Below are positions 60,704 through 64,000 of a stretch of DNA of 64,000 nucleotides, one piece after another (the stretch's first letter is position 1; each line of letters begins with the position of its first letter). Origin of the DNA: an uncultured Lentibacter sp. (GTDB taxonomy: Bacteria; Pseudomonadota; Alphaproteobacteria; Rhodobacterales; Rhodobacteraceae); contig NZ_CAKZKL010000033.1 of NCBI RefSeq assembly GCF_937123735.1, positions 1 to 64,000 of the forward strand. The letters run 5' to 3'. The notes beneath the pieces were generated by a model. The model was not told the DNA's origin, searched no databases, and was given only the letters and a program-made list of their open reading frames with translations. The position numbers and the translations under genes were made by a program.

Positions 60704-61416
60704 GCTGAAATTGTCCAGATCAAGGTCTGCGGGTTTTGCATCGAGATCGGATCCACGACGCTGGATGCGGCTTTGACAAGTGCTGGGATCAAGAATGGCA
60801 GCAAAATCCCTAACACAATGTTAAGGCCGGCATCGCGTTTGAGGCGCTGGACCACATCTCCGCCGGCTGTCGGGTCAAACAGAGGGAGGTTGATCCAGAC
60901 GTTGAAGGCCCGGTTGCGTGTTGGCCAGCCGAGCAGGCGCACCAATGTGACAAACAAAAACAGCGCCACCAGCGAGATCATGTAGGAAATTCCCGCAGCG
61001 GTGCGCACGGAATCCACGAGCGCATGGCTGGCATCTGCTGGCATCATCAAGACCACAAGCCGCACCGGAGAGAAGGGGAAATCAAGCACTGTGCCCCAAG
61101 CCGCCCCGAGAGAATGCAACACCCCGGTGAACCCGCTGGAGCCTGGGGTGCTGGCCAGCAGGAGCGACAGCAGCGCGACAGTGCAAAACAGCGCAAGGAA
61201 GCGCAGCCTGTTGAAAGGAGATGCGTAGCGAAATTCTATGATGGAGGGGTATTGGCTGTTGTATTCGATAAATGTCATCAGAAAGGCGAGCAGGGCCACC
61301 AAAACGGTGATCTGGCTCGTATCGCTGCTGACATTTGGCAGCAAGAGCGATGGCAGGGCCACCAACAATGCCATCAATAGGGCGCGAAAAAATGCGCCTG
61401 TTACCCTCGTAAACAC
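60571..61416 (-). CDS. Conserved-style membrane protein of unknown function
   Basis: This 281-residue protein has about six membrane helices (for example ALLMALLVALPSLLLP and GISYMISLVALFLFVTLV) and a basic C-terminal tail (GRIAELIEQKRNRAYSDAAKAG). I do not recognise a family. It lies upstream of the EEP-fold gene and overlaps its reading frame, inside the leu locus. Base composition is like that of its neighbours. Confidence 0.75.
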   Translation of the reverse strand: MFTRVTGAFFRALLMALLVALPSLLLPNVSSDTSQITVLVALLAFLMTFIEYNSQYPSIIEFRYASPFNRLRFLALFCTVALLSLLLASTPGSSGFTGVLHSLGAAWGTVLDFPFSPVRLVVLMMPADASHALVDSVRTAAGISYMISLVALFLFVTLVRLLGWPTRNRAFNVWINLPLFDPTAGGDVVQRLKRDAGLNIVLGILLPFLIPALVKAASSVVDPISMQNPQTLIWTISAWAFLPASMIMRGIAMGRIAELIEQKRNRAYSDAAKAGLHTASA

Positions 61417-61782
61417 AACTCGTTCCTTTCAACTTGGCTGGTCACGATACGACGCCGTGGCCTTGTTCCAACTTGAATCCGCGCTTTATGGCGGTTTGCC
61501 TCAATCTCGCCCAATTTTTGCCTACTTTCGATTCCCAGCTCAAGTCATGGAAGGATAAGAGCTTGGAAATGGGGCGTTTTAAGGGAGCAACTGGTGCGAG
61601 ATTGCATCAATTGCGGTTCAGAAATGTGGCAAGTCTGAAAAGTTTTACTATATTTTGTAGCAATCGCGGCGTTGGCCCATAGGCGCGGGTTTACGCTATT
61701 TTAATCAAAATGTCTGAAAGCGGCCCGCCGCGCCTGGCTTTGGGGTGGGTGTGGCCGCTTTCAGTCTGATTTGCGGGCGCGC
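61417..61782. other. Spacer upstream of the membrane-protein gene
   Basis: This 366-base gap is AT-richer than its surroundings, especially at 61630-61720, and probably holds the promoter of the membrane-protein gene plus the leuD terminator at 61714-61764. Track ORFs here (for example 61434-61682) have no ribosome-binding site or recognisable content. Nothing else is seen. Confidence 0.55.
61714..61764 (-). terminator. Terminator after leuD
   Basis: CTGAAAGCGGCC and GGCCGCTTTCAG are perfect 12-base inverted arms with a 27-base loop. On the minus strand they are followed by ACATTTTGATTAAAAT. It lies 18 bases after the leuD stop. The large loop and interrupted T-run make it a less standard terminator. 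Confidence 0.65.
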
Positions 61783-62388
61783 TCAGACCCAGGGGCGCGC
61801 TTGTGTGGCCTGTGCTTCAAAGCGGTCAATCGCCGCCCCTTTTTCCAGGGTCAGGTCGATGTCGTCCAAACCGTTCATCAGGCAGTGCTTCTTGAAGCTG
61901 TCGACCTCAAAGGAGAAGCTCTCGCCCTCCGATGTTGTCACGGTCTGGGCCTCCAGATCGATCTCCATACGGGCGTTGGCGCCTTTTTCGGCGTCTTTCA
62001 TCAGCACATCCACGGCCTCTTGCGGCAGCACGATGGGCAGGATGCCGTTTTTGAAGCAGTTGTTGTAGAAGATGTCGGCGAAGCTCGTGGAGATCACGCA
62101 TTTGATGCCGAAATCGGCGATGGCCCAGGGCGCGTGCTCGCGCGAGGAGCCGCAGCCGAAGTTATCGCCCGCAACGAGGATTTGCGCCGCGCGATAGGCG
62201 GGCTGGTTGAGCACGAAATCGGGGATCTCGCTGCCGTCGCGGTTGTAGCGCATCTCGTCAAAGAGGTTTTTGCCAAAGCCTGTGCGGGCGATCGACTTGA
62301 GGAACACCTTGGGGATGATCATGTCGGTGTCGATGTTCACCAGCGGCATGGGCGCGGCGATGCCTGAGAGTTTGTCGAATTTATCCAT
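61783..62388 (-). CDS. leuD: 3-isopropylmalate dehydratase small subunit
   Basis: This 201-residue subunit pairs with LeuC to isomerise 2- to 3-isopropylmalate. It shows [33 protein letters not shown] and NGILPIVLP. The ATG at 62388 overlaps the leuC stop as TAATG; the track's longer ORF reads into leuC. Confidence 0.96.
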   Translation of the reverse strand: MDKFDKLSGIAAPMPLVNIDTDMIIPKVFLKSIARTGFGKNLFDEMRYNRDGSEIPDFVLNQPAYRAAQILVAGDNFGCGSSREHAPWAIADFGIKCVISTSFADIFYNNCFKNGILPIVLPQEAVDVLMKDAEKGANARMEIDLEAQTVTTSEGESFSFEVDSFKKHCLMNGLDDIDLTLEKGAAIDRFEAQATQARPWV

Positions 62389-63788
62389 TACATCATCTCC
62401 CGGACGTCTGTGAGCTTGCCTGTGATTGCGGCGGCGGCGGCCATGGCGGGGGACACGAGGTGTGTGCGGCCCTTGTAGCCCTGGCGGCCTTCGAAGTTGC
62501 GGTTGGAGGTTGCGGCGCAGCGCTCGCCCTCTGACAGCTGGTCGGGGTTCATCGCGAGGCACATGGAGCAGCCCGCGAGGCGCCATTCAAAGCCTGCTTC
62601 CTTGAAGATATCGGCCAAGCCCTCTTCCTCGGCCTGTGCGCGCACAAGGCCCGAGCCCGGCACGATCATCGCGCGTTTGACAGCGATTTTCTTGCCCTTG
62701 AGCACAGCCGCTGCGGCGCGCAGATCTTCGATGCGCCCGTTGGTGCAGGAGCCGATGAAGACCGTGTCGATCTCGATATCGGTAAGCTTCTGGCCCGGTG
62801 TGAGGCCCATATACTCCAGCGAGCGTTTGGCCGCTTCGACCTTGCCGCCTGTAAAGCTTGCGGGGTCTGGCACAACGCCTGTGATGGGCAGCACGTCTTC
62901 GGGCGAGGTGCCCCAGGTGACGACGGGCTGGATGTCTTCGCCCTTGAGGGTGACGACCTTGTCAAAGACGGCGTCCTCGTCTGTGTAGAGAGTTTTCCAC
63001 CAGTTGAGCGCCGCTTCCCACTGCGCGCCTTTGGGGGCGTGGGGGCGGCCTTTGACATATTGGAAGGTGGTTTCATCGGGCGCGATGAGGCCGGCGCGCG
63101 CGCCGCCTTCAATGGCCATGTTGCAGACGGTCATGCGGCCTTCCATCGACAGATCGCGGATGGCTTCGCCGCAATACTCGATGACATAGCCTGTGCCGCC
63201 GGCTGTGCCTGTCTCGCCGATGACGGCAAGGGTGATGTCTTTGGCGGTGACACCGGGCTTGAGCTTGCCGGTGATCTCGACCTTCATGTTCTTGGATTTC
63301 TTCTGGATCAGCGTTTGCGTGGCGAGCACATGCTCGACCTCTGATGTGCCGATGCCATGCGCCAGCGCGCCGAAAGCGCCATGCGTGGCTGTGTGGCTGT
63401 CACCACAGACAACTGTCATGCCCGGAAGGGTCCAGCCCTGCTCGGGGCCGACGATGTGCACGATGCCTTGGCGGACATCAGACACAGGGTAGTAATGCAC
63501 GCCGAATTCCTTGGCGTTCTTGTCAAGCGCCTCGACCTGAATGCGGCTCTCTTCGTTTTCGATTCCCTTGGCGCGGTCAAGCGTGGTGGGGACGTTGTGA
63601 TCGGGCACGGCGATTGTCTTTTCCGGGGCGCGCACCTTGCGGCCTGTCATGCGCAGCCCTTCAAAGGCTTGCGGGCTTGTCACCTCATGAACAAGGTGAC
63701 GGTCGATATAGAGCAGGCAGGTGCCATCGTCGGATTCATGGGCGACATGGGCATCCCAGATTTTGTCATAGAGCGTTTTGGGGGACAT
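62388..63788 (-). CDS. leuC: 3-isopropylmalate dehydratase large subunit
   Basis: This 466-residue aconitase-family protein binds a [4Fe-4S] cluster. It shows [68 protein letters not shown] and [12 protein letters not shown], which include the cluster Cys residues. The start at 63788 follows GGGAGAGGACCAC. The track's 63926 start reads through the leader region. Confidence 0.96.
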   Translation of the reverse strand: MSPKTLYDKIWDAHVAHESDDGTCLLYIDRHLVHEVTSPQAFEGLRMTGRKVRAPEKTIAVPDHNVPTTLDRAKGIENEESRIQVEALDKNAKEFGVHYYPVSDVRQGIVHIVGPEQGWTLPGMTVVCGDSHTATHGAFGALAHGIGTSEVEHVLATQTLIQKKSKNMKVEITGKLKPGVTAKDITLAVIGETGTAGGTGYVIEYCGEAIRDLSMEGRMTVCNMAIEGGARAGLIAPDETTFQYVKGRPHAPKGAQWEAALNWWKTLYTDEDAVFDKVVTLKGEDIQPVVTWGTSPEDVLPITGVVPDPASFTGGKVEAAKRSLEYMGLTPGQKLTDIEIDTVFIGSCTNGRIEDLRAAAAVLKGKKIAVKRAMIVPGSGLVRAQAEEEGLADIFKEAGFEWRLAGCSMCLAMNPDQLSEGERCAATSNRNFEGRQGYKGRTHLVSPAMAAAAAITGKLTDVREMM

Positions 63789-63840
63789 GTGGTCCTCTCC
63801 CGTGATTAAAAAAGGTTGCGGGGTGACGGGTGGTCGGCGC

Positions 63841-63939
63841 TTAGCGGCGGGCGGCGCGGACATGCTCAACGATGCGCTCTTCTGAGAAGAAGCGCTCGCG
63901 CAGGCGGGCGCGGTCGTCGATGTCAAAGATCCCTGTCAT
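63841..63939 (-). CDS. Candidate 32-residue small ORF upstream of leuC
   Basis: This 33-codon frame starts at 63939 and ends 52 bases before the leuC ATG. Its translation is charged (starts [15 protein letters not shown], ends VRAARR) and about four fifths of its codons end in G or C, as in the real genes nearby. It has only one Leu codon, so it is not a classical leucine attenuation peptide. A CCTTTTTTAATC stretch follows before leuC. No strong ribosome-binding site. Could be a real small protein, an upstream control ORF or chance. Confidence 0.4.
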   Translation of the reverse strand: MTGIFDIDDRARLRERFFSEERIVEHVRAARR

Positions 63940-64000
63940 GGCCTAGCAGATATAGCTTGTGCGGCCACTCTGCAAGCTTTTGATCGGGGGCGCTGCCGCC

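Overview
The window is a stretch of a high-GC alphaproteobacterial chromosome, most likely Rhodobacteraceae (Roseobacter group). The evidence is an FnrL-controlled ccoNOQP-GHIS locus, a pca operon with a beta-keto-acid cleavage gene, Calvin-type fructose-bisphosphate enzymes, a leuC-leuD...leuB arrangement and the style of the intergenic repeats. I see no tRNA, rRNA, CRISPR array, prophage or insertion sequence. Most of the window is tightly packed operons with ATGA or TGATG overlaps. All calls come from reading motifs and translations; no database search was run.

Layout. 1-3.2 kb: the end of a YejABEF-type peptide importer. 3.3-14.8 kb: a micro-oxic block with hemN, fnrL, a universal stress protein, ccoNOQP and ccoGHIS. 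Four FNR boxes tie it together. 14.8-16.2 kb: a D,D-carboxypeptidase with a SPOR-like C-terminus. 16.5-22.5 kb: a seven-gene, translationally coupled acyl-CoA type operon. 22.6-25.8 kb: a 1066-residue fused reductive dehalogenase with its own flavin/[2Fe-2S] reductase. 26-30.2 kb: fbp, fba, rpe and an M20 deacylase. 30.2-30.5 kb: a palindrome-rich spacer before an orphan PP-loop-like protein. 31.9-36.8 kb: a dipeptide/oligopeptide ABC importer, followed by an aldehyde dehydrogenase, an SDR, an MFS carrier and asd. 42-43.6 kb: a MuiA/DUF4139-like protein. 43.8-45.8 kb: an SbtA-like bicarbonate transporter, a PII-like protein and a beta-carbonic anhydrase. 46-49.6 kb: a small helical protein, a leucyl aminopeptidase, an NlpC/P60 hydrolase and a ureohydrolase. 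49.8-53.5 kb: znuA divergent from zur-znuC-znuB-DUF1045 with a Zur box between. 53.4-58.2 kb: pcaQ divergent from pobA-pcaC-pcaH-pcaG-BKACE. 58.3-63.8 kb: leuB, two unrelated genes and leuD-leuC, with a possible 32-codon ORF ahead of leuC.

How the parts may work together. The FNR boxes predict that haem synthesis, FnrL itself, a stress protein and the high-affinity cbb3 oxidase respond jointly to low oxygen. The reductive dehalogenase keeps the Tyr/Lys/Arg active-site spacing recalled for the Nitratireductor enzyme. Its architecture matches the Comamonas BhbA type, which makes 4-hydroxybenzoate. PobA and PcaHG in the same window could consume that product, so an aerobic route for halogenated 4-hydroxybenzoates is a testable inference.

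The most striking non-coding signal is a mosaic trailer that follows many stop codons. It consists of a hairpin around GGATTTTCGC, a GGGGGCGCTGCCCCC-like palindrome and a conserved GGATATTT...GCAATAAGAAAG or GAGGTATTTTTGACCAGAAG block. It is always oriented with the preceding gene.
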